A DNA stretch of 64,000 nucleotides from Arctopsyche grandis (lineage: Eukaryota; Arthropoda; Insecta; Trichoptera; Hydropsychidae), in contig NC_135356.1 in NCBI RefSeq assembly GCF_051622035.1, forward strand, positions 11,952,079 to 12,016,078. Direction: 5' to 3'. The notes beneath the pieces were generated by a model. It worked only from the letters and a program-made list of their open reading frames with translations, was not told the origin of the DNA and made no database searches. The translations under genes were made by a program, and so were the position numbers. Below are positions 1 through 10,855 of this stretch, piece after piece (position 1 is the stretch's first letter; every line of letters begins with the position of its first letter).

Positions 1-420
1 AACAACTCTTGCAATATTTTCCGTAAGTATGATTCCTGGGTTCAGAATCCATTATTCGGGACAGCTAAACCAGTAGGCTTAAGCGCCTTAAAAATCTAAT
101 TAATTTAATTAGTGACTGATTTGAAACAAAAATACAAAGATCAGCCTTTAAATGATTTCTGGGTGAGTTGAGTTTGTCAGAAGAGTACCCCAATTTTTTA
201 AAACAAGCCATTATTGTTTTACTTCCGTTTTCTACAACCTAAGTATTTATGCGAAGCGCGATTTTCTTATTATGCTGCAACGAAGTCAAAGTGCAGGGAC
301 AGGCTCGACAGCATACCAGATATTATGTAGAATACAACCTACCAATATTGTGTCTGATATCAAGAAGATATGCAATTCAAGGACTTACATATATCATCAA
401 AGTCATTAAGTGCTTTATTT
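1..420 (+). pseudogene. hAT transposase C-terminal remnant (block A)
   Basis: Translated pieces such as KYKDQPLNDFWVS, PIF-NKPLL and YLCEARFSYYAATKSK match the better preserved reading frame at 30237-30536 on the minus strand (FDLKHKKYKDQPLNDFWVSL, LPFSTTNLCEAGF). That motif set is the C-terminal dimerisation region of ZBED5/FAM200-like hAT transposases. Here it is broken by several stops and frameshifts, so it is not functional. Identical remnants sit in the other block A copies. Confidence 0.7.
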
Positions 421-604
421 ATTCATATTTTTATGTTTAGAGGTATTTTTCTAATAGTTTTGATATATCTTCGACATATTAAAAATACTAATATCTATTT
501 TTAATTTATCATAGGGCTCTACATTATCGTTCCAGGGCCTGGGATTCTTCTATATATCTACCTAGATATTTACATATGTTCATACATAATCGAAATATGA
601 TGAC

Positions 605-706
605 TACAGGTAGGATAGTCACAGTGCTATTCATTGTTCGGCAAACCTTAAACAATGCATTTACAACCTTTGAACAATACACGGCCCCCTCAGGCTCCGG
701 TGACTA
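605..706. mobile_element. 102-bp hAT-type MITE with 8-bp TSD
   Basis: The element starts TACAGGTAGGATAG and ends CTCCGGTGACTA, and is flanked by the direct repeat atgatgac at 597-604 and 707-714. An 8-bp duplication fits hAT insertion. A reverse-orientation relative of the same length with its own 8-bp duplication is at 47331-47432. Non-coding; the reading frame across it is incidental. Confidence 0.75.
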
Positions 707-2440
707 ATGATGACTGTTACGTTCGTCCCTGGTCTAGCCTACTCGTGGTATTTTGCGACAGTGTCTTTTTTCAGTCATGGCGGCAGTTTCTTGTGTTTGA
801 TTATACGTCACACTTCCCAAAATATGTTTATACCATTTTTTAGATCCTGAGACAATATACATTGTCGCCAGAATCCTGGTGCTTAGCCAACCAAAATACT
901 GTCGATTATTATCGGATCTAGATCCTGAGACAATCTGTCATTGTCATGGCGGTAGATATTAGGGTTTCTGAAAATCCGGGTTTTCAAAACCCGACGTATC
1001 CGGGTCCACAATTTTGAAAACCCGGTGGATTCGGGTCCCAAATTAAAATCAAAAATTTCCAAATTTTGAATTCTTGTTTCATTATACGATTCTGGAAAAA
1101 AATTATAGAAGGAGGTAAAAAACATATAATAAAGAAATACAAATATAATACAGTATATCAGTATATAAAAATAATATATGGGTGAAATTCTAAATTTAGC
1201 GAAATTTCAGTACGCCGTATTGTTTACGTCTGCATTCCACTATTCGTAGATTTCTCTGAAGCTAATGCTGGGGAGGGAGATTATTATCTTTTCTGAGAGA
1301 TTATTATCTTTTATTACCCTTTCGTGAAAATTGTAGTCACATTTCGAGGATAATTTTTATTAGTTAAGTCTCTTTTTAAGGTTCTCCATGTTAGAAAACC
1401 GGTGTTTCTAGCTGTCCTTCGCCAACAAGGAATTATCCTATGTGTTCTTTGGCAATTTCTCGGTTGACGTCTCCTCTCTTTTCGTTCGTTTACTATATTC
1501 TAAATGATAATTGGTGATTAATTTTAATAAACGTTTATATTTTTCCACATTGCCTGACGAGGGTATACACATTTGAAGTACCGCCATCCCAAAGATCTGC
1601 TTCTACAGCGTGGGCAGAGTTCTGCTGTTAAATTTATGGCGAATGCAAAGAGCTTCAATAACTTTTTTAATATAATTTCTGAGCGTTTCGCTAGTGCATC
1701 CGGAGCCGGGTTTTAAGTCATTACCCGGCCGGGTCGAGCCGAGTCCAGAAATCCTAGCAGTTATCTCTCAGGTCTGTCAGCGCCCAATAACTGGAGATTC
1801 GCAAATCATTTTTGTGTTTGGTAATATTTCACATTTTCCAAAATACTAAAACTTGTATCAACGATTTATTTTTAACAAGTTATATTCGTTGATAGAGTCG
1901 TCGATATTTGAAATTGATGTTTTTGTGCCACGAATTGCATTCAGGAGTCGGATTTCTTTCATTGCCGAATAGGTGAATGATTTCGTGCATTGACTCTTCT
2001 GAGAGATTATTATCTTTTATTACCCTATTGTGTAAATTTTTGTCACATTTCGAGGATAATTTTTATTAGTTAAGTCTCTTTTTAAGGTTCTCCATGTTAG
2101 AAAACCGGTGTTTCTAGCTATCCTTCGCCAACGAGGAATTCTCCTATGTGTTCTTTAGCAATTTCTCGGTTGACGTCTCCTCTCTTTTCGTTCGTTTTTT
2201 ATATTCTAATTGATAATTTGGTGATTATTTTTGATAATCGTATATATTTTTCCACATTGCCTGACGATGGTATACACATTTGAAGTACCGCCATCCCAAA
2301 GGTGCTATGTTTTCATTTCTTTCTTAGTCTGAGGCTCTTAGGCAGAGTTCTGCTGTTAAATTTGTGGCGAATGTATGGAAAGACATGCCATCTTTCTCAT
2401 TTTATTGTCATAAGACATCCTTCTTATGATACACTGAGAA

Positions 2441-2770
2441 AAAATCACATTTTCATGTTTCGTTGCATTTTTTTTACTAACCTCTTCTTACGATTACGAT
2501 CGTTGTCATACTTTGCCGTTTTGATCATTTTTCAGATTAGTGATTGTATTAAAAAACTTCTATATACTCTTTGAACACAATTTTATTGGCAATATAATAT
2601 ACATAAACAAATATTTTGTTGATCCGCATTTATTTTGTAAAACGGCGGCGATATGGCGCGGCATACTTTATATACAAGAAACAATGCATTGTTTTATTTC
2701 AACATCACCATGTCACACTTCCATTTAATTTTTTATAAGGGACTCTTTATCTGGACTGAGTAAATGACTT
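2441..2770. other. AT-rich spacer, no gene seen
   Basis: This stretch is absent from block A copy 2, where the matching sequence runs straight from the cttcttatgatat motif to ttgtagaattt. In copy 1 about 2.2 kb (2450-4620) intervenes, bounded on both sides by the same cgaatgtatggaaagacatgcc segment. No coding potential was recognised in the spacer itself. Confidence 0.5.
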
Positions 2771-2772
2771 AT

Positions 2773-3330
2773 TTAAACTTTTAAAAGCTTCCAGACATTT
2801 TCGATAGGCTTTAGGTCTGGTGATTTGCCTGGCCGAGGAAGTAACCGGATATTATGGAAGGCCAGGAAGTTTTTTACTTTCTTGTTTGTGTACCAAGGTG
2901 CATTATTTTGCATAAAATGGTATGCTGCACCTGCAGTCATAATGTCTACTATTGAAGGCAAAAACACATTTTGCAGAGCAATCAGGTACTGATCCTGATG
3001 CATAGTCCCTTTGACAAAAAAGGGGACCTGGGTCAGCTGAGCTTATGGATGCCCAAATCGTAATTTTTATTAGTTATTTTTACGATACAATCGTCTTAGA
3101 ATGCTTCTTTGGCCCTTCTGCGAACAAATTCTCTCATTTGTGGAGAAATTACAACGCCTGATTCATCCGACAAATGAATTCTCGCTGTTTTCATACATTG
3201 ATGGCAAGAACATGTTCTTTTCATATTGGGATAATCCACTACTGTGCCTTAGATCTTCTCATCGGCCATCTTCTAACAATAGTTTAAATCAACTGACAGA
3301 CGCGATTTTTAAAATATGTACTTCTGAGTG
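2773..3330 (-). pseudogene. Tc1-like transposase pseudogene
   Basis: The minus strand encodes the C-terminal half of a Tc1/mariner-superfamily DDE transposase: GTMHQDQYLIALQN, then LPRPGKSPDLKPIENVW, the diagnostic third-acidic-residue block. Upstream pieces include SDESG and FVRRR in other frames, so several frameshifts and stops are present. The block that normally reads QDNAP carries QNNAP, so the second catalytic Asp is Asn. The DNA-binding N-terminus is missing. Related fragments are at 8505, 14755, 17235, 51040 and 58020. Confidence 0.85.
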
Positions 3331-3356
3331 AATAAATCTAGATGCATTATTTTAGA

Positions 3357-3496
3357 TGTATTGGCCCAACCTCTTTTTTTTTCTTTTTTTCTCTGGTAAC
3401 GCTAAAATCGAAGTGGTGTCAAAATCGAACCACTGGGACACTAGGGAAAAATATTGAAATTGTGGTCATTCCACGGCACCACTGGGACACAAAGGG
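3357..3496. mobile_element. piggyBac-like MITE, 5' truncated
   Basis: The right end reads GGGACACAAAGGG followed by TTAA (3497-3500), as in the three intact copies at 9131, 17724 and 58454. The left end lacks the CCCTTTGTG terminus and is joined to Tc1 flank. No protein is encoded. Confidence 0.7.
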
Positions 3497-3609
3497 TTAA
3501 GCAAATGTCACATTCGTATGGTTTTTATCCAATGTGATTTGTTTTGTTTATCGTGAGGTCCTATTGTTGAGCAAACGACTTTAAACAAGTTTCACATTTA
3601 TTTGATTAT

Positions 3610-3740
3610 TATTTTGCATAAAATATTATGCAGTACCTGCAGTAATAATGTCTGATATTGAGGGCAAAAAAACATTTTGCAGAGCAATAAGGTACTGATC
3701 CTGACGAATAGTCCCTTTGACAAAAAAGGAGGGGGGGGTG
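3610..3740 (-). pseudogene. Tc1-like transposase fragment
   Basis: Short second piece of the same Tc1 family: minus-strand reading gives VKGTIRQDQYLIALQNVFLP then FMQNN. It is truncated on both sides and ends in a G-run (3729-3738). It also carries Asn at the second catalytic position. Confidence 0.65.
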
Positions 3741-5756
3741 ACACCACTGCCGATGAGTGTTACAGCCGTCTATGTTCTCTGAATAGGACAACACATTTGA
3801 TGGATAGGAGAATCACGCGGTCTATTTTTCCTCTCTTTTCGGTCAATGACGTTCTGTCTTAACTGGCATCTTCAGACGATCTCTTCTGATATAAATATTG
3901 CATCTATTCAATTATAATAGAAGCCTGTGTGCACATAATTGTGCACTCGGAAAATTATCATATTTCCGATCAACGGAATTAATAATTTATTATAATTAAA
4001 AAATTATATAATTTTTTTGAAAAAAAAAAACTCATCCGATCGCAATCATAATCACAATCTGTTAAAATGTATGCGGGATGCTTTGGATAATGTAGTACAT
4101 ACATGACGGTTTTTTTTTCGCTCCATTTTTTAGTTTTTTAAAACCAGTCTGATCAGATAGATCCTTATTTTGATTATATATGTATGTATGTTTATTCATT
4201 TTTTGAATATAATGTGGGTTTCGTGGGAACCGGGTAGTTCCTCCCCCACGAGTCAGGACCTCTCTTTTTAAGGTTCTCCATGTTAGAAAACCGGTGTTTC
4301 TAGCTGTCCTTCGCCAACAATAAATGATCCAATATGTTCTTTAGCAATTTCTCGGTTGACGTCTCCTCTCTTTTCGATCGTTTTTAATATTCTTATTGAT
4401 AGTTGGTGATTATTTTTAATAATCGTTTATATTTTCACATTGCTTGACTATGGTATACACATTTGAAGTACCGCCATCCCAAAGGTGCTATGTTTTCATT
4501 TCTTTCTTAGTCTGAGGCTCTTAGGCAGAGTTCTGCTGTTAAATTTGTGGCGAATGTATGGAAAGACATGCCATCTTTCTCATTTTATTGTCATAAGACA
4601 TCCTTCTTATGATATTGTAGAATTTATTGAGGACACGTGATGTAATTTCAATACACACACCTTTTTGTCCTTTTGTAATTTTGATGAACGCTGTTCTAGT
4701 TATGTGCAGACGTTTTCGATTGCTTCCAATCCCGGAAGGTTACTTCAGCACCGGGATTGCGGTGCTGGGAATTTCCGATCCCGGGATCCCGGTGCTAGCA
4801 CCGGGATTTGAAATGTATAAGAAAAAAAAGTTCAATTGCATGTTTTCATATCTCATAAACGTTCAATTGCATTTTGAAAACTCTCCCGATGTTTCACGCA
4901 AAATATACACCCATGTTGGCGTACTAATTTTGGGAGTTTGGCTACATTATTTAAATTTTCGGTTCGCATCCATAAATTTCTAAGATTAAATAAAACACAT
5001 CCGAAAATGTAATAAAATAAAGTAAAAAACATCGCTTCATTGATTCGTTTTTTACATATAGTAATCTATGTATTTGAGGAATATAAGAAGGATAAAAAAC
5101 AAAATTCGATAATCGAACATACATATGTATGTATGTACTTACACGTTCACACATACCGGCAATGAGCATTTTCAATACAAATTGAACACAAATGTAGGAC
5201 AACTTACACAAGACAAAAGTTCTACTTCCGGCTTACGAATTCCGACCAAAAAAGAATACAAATATAAATTTTCATCTAAATATGTTCAGGGCGTTGAAAT
5301 AATCGTTTTCACAACATTTTTGTCTTTTCGGTTACGAATTTTGTGATTCATAACCGGAATGATTTTTGATTTGATTTTTGATGAAAAAAAATCACGACGT
5401 GATTTTTATTTTTATTTTATCACATTGATACGACAATTATACTTCAATTTTTACGTGAAGAGCACACATGTTAAGGGGTCGATAAAAATAGTGGAAGAAA
5501 AAATTGAACAACAGTAAAGTGCCACTTTACTGTTGATTCACGGTAGCAGGAAACACCGGGATCCCGGGATTGAAAGCCTTACTTCCTATTTATAAAAGGT
5601 CAGTTGTATCACTCGACCACATTTTAACACTCAACCATGTGTCTCAAAGTTAATTTTTTTCTTAATGGCTCTATAGTATTCTGATTTCTAACTGGCATCT
5701 TCAGACGATCTCTTCTGATATAAATATTGCATCTATTAAATTATAATAGAATCGTA
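3741..5756. repeat. Block A continuation, mixed repeats
   Basis: This stretch holds copies of the ctgttaaaatgtatgcgggatgc module, a truncated ataatgtgggtttcgtggg module, the gcctgacgatggtatac-like module near 4440, and a palindrome-rich part at 4720-4800 (cccgggatcccgg) echoed at 5555-5570. The 4620-5400 part matches 54262-55040. Copy 2 lacks about 220 bp that copy 1 has near 5400-5630. The frame at 4627-4983 has no recognisable product. Confidence 0.6.
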
Positions 5757-6173
5757 ATTCCGATCAACGGAATTGATAATTTATTAATAATTTAAATATT
5801 TAATTTTTTTGAATTAAAAATTCATCCGATCGCAATCATAATCATAATCTGTTAAGATGTATGCGGGATGCTTTGGATGTTTGAGACCGAAATCAGATTG
5901 AATCTTAAATAAAAACTAAGGAATGATTGGTTGTTTTATGATATCCTCAGACAGCAACCTCCTGACGCCAATCCTCAGGAATTTTCTCCTCCGGTTCCCA
6001 AGTGTTCTATCTCTGGATACTGTTGACTTTATCTACACACAGTATGTAGTAACAACAATATTCTGAAACAACTGGTTTCATGACTTTTTCGTTGAAATTT
6101 CGAAAACTCCGATTTTCCGCACGAAGTCCACTCCTAGCAGGACTTCGTCATGGATATCGGCCACGGCGAAATT

Positions 6174-6584
6174 TCACTTGATTATGATTATGATTTGCTC
6201 ATGCACTTGATCTTGACCTCGATCCATTTTACGATGTGTAGGTAAGAAGGAGACTTTGACGCCTGTCTCGCCCTCCTCCTTTTGTCGTTCAGCACTTAAT
6301 GCCGGTTTCTGGGGAGTTGTTGATACAGTTCTAAGTTTGAACAAAAATCTCTGCACCGGTGTCGACAACCATTTGACACGGTATGTCACCAATCGTTGCC
6401 CGCCAATGTAAGCTCGCTGGGTGGTCCTCTCTCGCCTTTGAATGCCGCCAAATTGCAATGCATGGCACTTGGCATTCTGTCCATGGCACGAAGTAGCTCA
6501 GCTGTCGTCAGATCTCTTCGGTCGCCGACTATTTCTATTTCTTCGTTGCACTGCTCATCTCCGATTCCACTTGACTGACACCAA
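6174..6584 (-). pseudogene. Gypsy gag start plus protease remnant
   Basis: Read on the minus strand from the LTR at 6585, a candidate primer-binding site (TTGGTGTCAGTC) is followed by a short gag-like start. Then comes the aspartic-protease core PCQMVVDTGAE with the DTGA active site (about 6351-6380). Gag between these parts is almost entirely missing, and no reverse transcriptase follows. The frame breaks after the protease. The same arrangement appears at 11880-12276, 22820-23200 and 55620-55909. Confidence 0.75.
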
Positions 6585-6900
6585 TGTTGCGTGGACGTGA
6601 GGTGGGGGCTTCCAGAATCGGAGAGAAAGACGCAGGAAGTTGTAGTAGCGGTTTATTGGTCTGCTCTCGTTGGCGCTCCAGGTCGGAATGCTTTCCGGAC
6701 CGAGAGCGCCCCATATTTATACCCGTTGGGCACAATACACATACATGTAAACTATTGGTCGATGAGTGGGGCGATCCCATTGGCCGTTACATACGGCTTA
6801 TTCATTAGGCGAGGACATTTTGGCGCGAGCGAGAGATCAGGTGATCAGCGCTCGTAAGCCATTGGTCCACGAGCACCACCCACCTAATCTCTACGTTACA
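6585..6900 (-). mobile_element. Gypsy-type LTR (316 bp)
   Basis: On the minus strand the LTR begins TGTAACGTAGAG and ends CACGCAACA (TG...CA). It contains a TATA box (GGTATAAATATG) and an AATAAA signal before the 3' border. The primer-binding region lies directly beside it on the left, so this is a 5' LTR of a minus-strand element. Copies: 12277-12591, 23201-23516, 55910-56225. Confidence 0.85.
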
Positions 6901-7495
6901 TTATCAATAATAATTTCAGGTTCGTTGTCAAAGTCATATAAAGAGTTATTACTTGGGAATTGATTATTGTCGATTCATTCATTTTCAGAATCAGTAGAGC
7001 TGCGGAATTATTAATAATTAAAAATATATTTAATTTTTTTGAAAAAAAAAAAAACTCATGCGATCGCAATCATAATCACAATCTGTTAAGATCTATGCGG
7101 GATGCTTTGGATAATGTTATACATACAAGACGGTCTTTTTTAAAACCAGTGTGATCAGATCATTTTTACAAACCTCATTTACGATTCCAATTCTGGAAAA
7201 AATTTGCCGCTTATCAGATCGTTTTCATACTTTGACACATTACTCATTTTGGTCATCAATTTAAGTAAATGGATCCTCCGCCATTACGATAGAGATAAAA
7301 TATCGTTTAAGACGCGTTTGAAGTTTGCAAATTTGAAATCTTGGTGACGTCTATGTAGTCTGTAGTTTTATACATAGATGGCGGTAGTAAGATAAAATTA
7401 TTGGTATTTTTATTCAAAATAATAATTTTGATTATATTCAAATTTTTTATTATAATGTGGGTTTCGAGGGAACCAGGTAGTTCCTCCTCCACCAG

Positions 7496-7699
7496 TCATG
7501 ACTGAATGACTGGAAGTCCTCCTATTTTTTGAGCTTCTGGTTTTACTTCGCCGTCGGTCCCGATTACCGTGGCGTTGTTCTTTATCGAATATGACATTGG
7601 CGCCCGCTTCTGTGAGTCAGGACCGAATGACTGAGTGACAGCTCCAATGTCTCTTTGGGGTCGCCTCATCACTCCCCACCTTTCGTCTTGGTGACACAT
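7496..7699 (-). CDS. Conserved 67-codon repeat ORF, function unknown
   Basis: A 67-residue frame starting MCHQDERWG and ending GGLPVIQS is kept open in three separate copies (here, 13198-13401 and 56839-57042) with only a few residue changes (for example GAV to GVV, VIG to VIA). I do not recognise a domain. It could be a small accessory or gag-like protein of the surrounding element, or merely a young copy that has not yet accumulated stops. The frame continues upstream of the Met without a clear start signal. Confidence 0.3.
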   Translation of the reverse strand: MCHQDERWGVMRRPQRDIGAVTQSFGPDSQKRAPMSYSIKNNATVIGTDGEVKPEAQKIGGLPVIQS

Positions 7700-8175
7700 G
7701 ATCGCGGCTTTAAGTTGCCCGTGGAACCTCTACCATCCCATTTGCTCCAGTCAACCTATTTAATTTTTTTAATAGTGTTCTCCAATTGTCGTCCTTGGTC
7801 GGTTAGTTTTGTCGGCTAACAGTTAATTTTGCTAGTGCATAACGGTAAAAATAACACTTTTTTCTACATGTTTCGCCCGATGTTTACTAGTCCGCCTTAT
7901 GTATTGTTTTTTGTAATTTGTACCGAGAAACGATTTTCGAATGCAAACCCATACAACAAAGTTGTGACGTGTTCGGTGCAATAAATTTTGTTTACGACAT
8001 ACAATTCTTTTAGTTACTATTACTAGTAAGCAAATAGTTGAAAAAACAACAATTTTGGGGTTGAGGAAAATTTTTTTGAATCAATAAGGATTTACATATA
8101 TTTAATATACATATAATATAAAATAATAATATTTAATATATAATATACAAGAAATAATTAAAATAAAGTACTTAC

Positions 8176-8410
8176 CGTTGCCTGACGATGGTATACACAT
8201 TTGAAGTACCGCCATCCCAAAGGTCTGCTTCTACAGCGTGGGCAGAGTTCTGCTGTTAAATTTATGGCGAATGCAAAGAGCTTCAATAAACTTTTTTAAT
8301 ATAATTTCTAAATGTCGGTGTGACTGCAATATTAAAGCATGTGCTACGCGAATGTACTTCTGACAAATTGTTTACCGTAAGTTTGTTTTGTGACAATCTG
8401 CCCAGTACGC
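8176..8410 (-). other. Repeated exon-like module with splice donor
   Basis: The minus-strand frame contains MSQNKLTVNN, FRNYIKKVIEALC and FGMAVLQMCIPSSG and stops being conserved at a canonical donor, ACG|GTAAGTAC. The same module with donor is at 14426-14643 and 57690-57910. Shorter pieces are near 1550, 2255, 4440, 53380, 54085, 59840 and 63600. No family was identified; it may be a gene exon captured by a transposon. Confidence 0.4.
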
Positions 8411-8504
8411 GGCTTATTTTCCATTGACAGATTTTGCAATACTTTTATTATCTATCTACCGCCACCCACATAATCTCAACGTTAAAGTACTCTTTATTTT
8501 AAAT

Positions 8505-9055
8505 TTTAAAAGCTTCAGACATTTTCGATAGGCTTTAGGTCTGGTGATTTGCCTGGCCAAGGAAGTAACCGGATATTATGGAAGGCCAGGAAGTTTTTTA
8601 CTTTCTTGTTTGTGTACCATGGTGCATTATTTTGCATAAAATGGTTTGCTATACCTGCAGTCATAATGTCTACTATTGAAGGTAAAAAAACATTTTGCAG
8701 AGCAATCAGGTACTGATCCTGATGCATAGTCCCTTTGACAAAAAAGGGGACCTGGGTCAACTGAGCTTATGGTCCATATGTTATGGATGCCCAAATCGTA
8801 ATTTTTGTTATTTTTACGATACAATCGTCTTAGAATGCTTCTTTGGCCCTTCTGCGAACAAATTCTCTAATTTGTGGAGAAATTACAACGCCTGATTCAT
8901 CCGACAAATGAATTCTCGCTGTTTTCATACTCTGATGGCAAGAACTTGTGCTTTTCATATTGGGATAATCCACTACTGTGCCTTGGATCTTCTCATCGGC
9001 CATCTTTTAACAATATTTTAAATCAACTGACAGACGCGATTTTAAAAATATGTCA
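8505..9055 (-). pseudogene. Tc1-like transposase pseudogene
   Basis: This is one of the longest copies of the family. Reading from the right it gives SDESG, FVRRRAKEAF, then GTMHQDQYLIALQN, QNNAPWYT and LPWPGKSPDLKPIENV. This is the order expected for the catalytic domain of Tc1 transposases. At least one stop and two frame changes interrupt it, and the second catalytic Asp is Asn. It lies at the start of the first of two 8.6-kb duplicated blocks. Confidence 0.85.
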
Positions 9056-9130
9056 AAGCTAGATGCATTATTTTATATGTATTACTTTTTTGTGTTTCCG
9101 AAGGTTTGAATTTTTATTAAACGACTTTAA

Positions 9131-9269
9131 CCCTTTGTGGCCCAACCTCTTTTTGCTTTTTTTCTCTGGTAACGCTAAAATCGAAGTGGTGTCGAAATCG
9201 AACCACTGGGACACTAGGGAAAAATATTGAAATTGTGGTCATTCCACGGCACCACTGGGACACAAAGGG
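9131..9269. mobile_element. piggyBac-like MITE (139 bp)
   Basis: Termini CCCTTTGTGGCCC and GGGACACAAAGGG are flanked by TTAA at 9127-9130 and 9270-9273, the target site of piggyBac elements. Non-coding. Identical positions in duplicated blocks carry it at 17724-17862 and 58454-58591. Confidence 0.85.
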
Positions 9270-9491
9270 TTAAGCAAATGTCACATTCGTATGGTTTTTA
9301 TCCAATGTGATTTGTTTTGTTTATCGTGAGGTCCTATTGTTGATCAAACGACTTTTAACAAGTTTCACATTTATTCGATTTTTCCATTTTGACAGTCCCT
9401 TTGACAAAAAAGGGGCGAATGTATGGAAAGACATTCCATCCTTCTTATGATATTGAAAAAATTATTGAGGACATGAAATTACATAATTTTT

Positions 9492-10754
9492 GCGCCACGC
9501 ATTGCTGCTCACAACCTCGTCGACAGATTTCGTGCTTCCCCTCGGGCCTTCTCGTAAAATTGATATACGGACGTCCGAATGCCGTAGCGTGTTGTGAGTT
9601 TCTCAATTAGTAGCTGGTAGTCGTCCTGCGTATCCTGTGGAAGCCGGCAGACGAAGTTCATGGCCGCGCCACGCATTGCTGCACACAACCTCATTGACAG
9701 ATTTTGTGCTTCCCGTCGGGCCTCCTCGTAAAATTGATATATGGACGTCCGATTGCCGTAGCGTGTTGTGAGTTACTCAATTATTAGCTGGTAGTCGTCC
9801 TGCGTATCCTGTGGAAGCCGGCTGACGAAGTTCATGGCCGCGCCACTCATTGCTGCACACATCCTCGTCGACAGATTTCGTGTTTCCCCTCGGGCCTTCA
9901 TGTAGAATTGATACACAAACTTCCGATTGCCGTAGCGTGTTGTGAGTTACTCAATTATTAGCTGGTAGTCGTCCTGCGTATCCTGTGGAAGCCGGCAGAC
10001 GAAGTTCATGGCCGCGCCACTCATTGCTGCACACAACCTCGTCGACAGATTTCGTGTTTCCCCTCGGGCCTTCATGTAGAATTGATACACAAACTTCCGA
10101 TTGCCGTAGCGTGTTGTGAGTTACTCAATTATTAGCTGGTAGTCGTCCTGCGTATCCTGTGGAAGCCGGCAGACGAAGTTCATGGCCGCGCCACTCATTG
10201 CTGCACACAACCTCGTCGACAGATTTCGTGTTTCCCCTCGGGCCTTCATGTAGAATTGATACACAAACTTCCGATTGCCGTAGCGTGTTGTGAGTTACTC
10301 AATTATTAGCTGGTAGTCGTCCTGCGTATCCTGTGGAAGCCGGCAGACGAAGTTCATGGCCGCGCCACTCATTGCTGCACACAACCTCGTCGACAGATTT
10401 CGTGTTTCCCCTCGGGCCTTCATGTAGAATTGATACACAAACTTCCGATTGCCGTAGCGTGTTGTGAGTTACTCAATTATTAGCTGGTAGTCGTCCTGCG
10501 TATCCTGTGGAAGCCGGCAGACGAAGTTCATGGCCGCGCCACTCATTGCTGCACACAACCTCGTCGACAGATTTCGTGTTTCCCCTCGGGCCTTCATGTA
10601 GAATTGATACACAAACTTCCGATTGCCGTAGCGTGTTGTGAGTTACTCAATTATTAGCTGGTAGTCGTCCTGCGTATCCTGTGGAAGCCGGCAGACGAAG
10701 TTCATGGCCGCGCCACTCATTGCTGCACACAACCTCGTCGACAGATTTCGTGCT
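9492..10754 (-). repeat. 174-bp tandem array from Gypsy gag (array 1)
   Basis: Seven full units plus a leading partial one. The anchor gaagttcatggccgcg falls at 9653, 9827, 10001, 10175, 10349, 10523 and 10697, an exact 174-bp spacing. Each unit encodes 58 residues on the minus strand (for example RLPQDTQDDYQLLIEKLTTR and ARNLSTRLCAAMSGAAMNF), a piece of Gypsy gag. Six of the seven anchored units carry a TAA in place of the Lys codon of the IEKL motif, so the array cannot be read through as protein. It ends where unrepeated gag begins (10755). Confidence 0.95.
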
Positions 10755-10855
10755 CCCTCAAGTCGAGCTGTGAATCGGAATCTCGCCAGAAATTCCTCCG
10801 AGGAACCTGACCCATCGTATGTCGGGATTATTATTCTCGTCCAGGCCCCCGTTGC
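10755..10855 (-). pseudogene. Gypsy gag fragment fused after integrase
   Basis: The minus-strand frame reads TYDGSGSSEEFLARFRFTA, typical of the start of a Gypsy capsid region. It runs directly on from the integrase frame at 10856 and into the 174-bp array without an intervening LTR. The gene order is therefore abnormal, as gag should precede protease and integrase. Confidence 0.7.

Larger units (their letters stand above)
1..2440. repeat. Block A, copy 1 (left end cut by window)
   Basis: This stretch recurs almost base for base at 51826-54265 (offset 51825) and from 62055 to the window end (offset 62054). Only scattered substitutions are seen, for example at position 242. Inside are a hAT transposase tail, a short hAT MITE, and an inverted-repeat-rich part (about 950-1040 and 1690-1745, motifs aaaacccgg and ccgggtttt). 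A module reading ttgcctgacgatggtatacac occurs near 1550 and 2255. The high identity suggests recent duplication. No intact host gene is visible. Confidence 0.85.
6901..8504. repeat. Repeat flank of the Gypsy LTR
   Basis: This stretch recurs after the other LTR copies (12592, 23517, 56226). It contains the gcgatcgcaatcataatc and gcgggatgctttggata modules, a conserved 67-codon frame (7496-7699), and the tgacgatggtatacac module from 8176. No host gene was recognised. Confidence 0.6.

Noticed and set aside
3101-3331. Plus-strand frame MLLWPFCEQ repeated at 8874, 15011 and 17395
   Set aside because: Antisense shadow of the Tc1 transposase catalytic region.
6591-6857. Plus-strand frames inside the LTR copies (for example RKTQEVVVAVYWSAL)
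   Set aside because: They are antisense to the LTR, recur with it, and have no independent support.
9492-10754. Regular repeats considered as a CRISPR array
   Set aside because: Whole 174-bp units repeat head to tail without variable spacers, encode gag sequence, and the genome is an insect.
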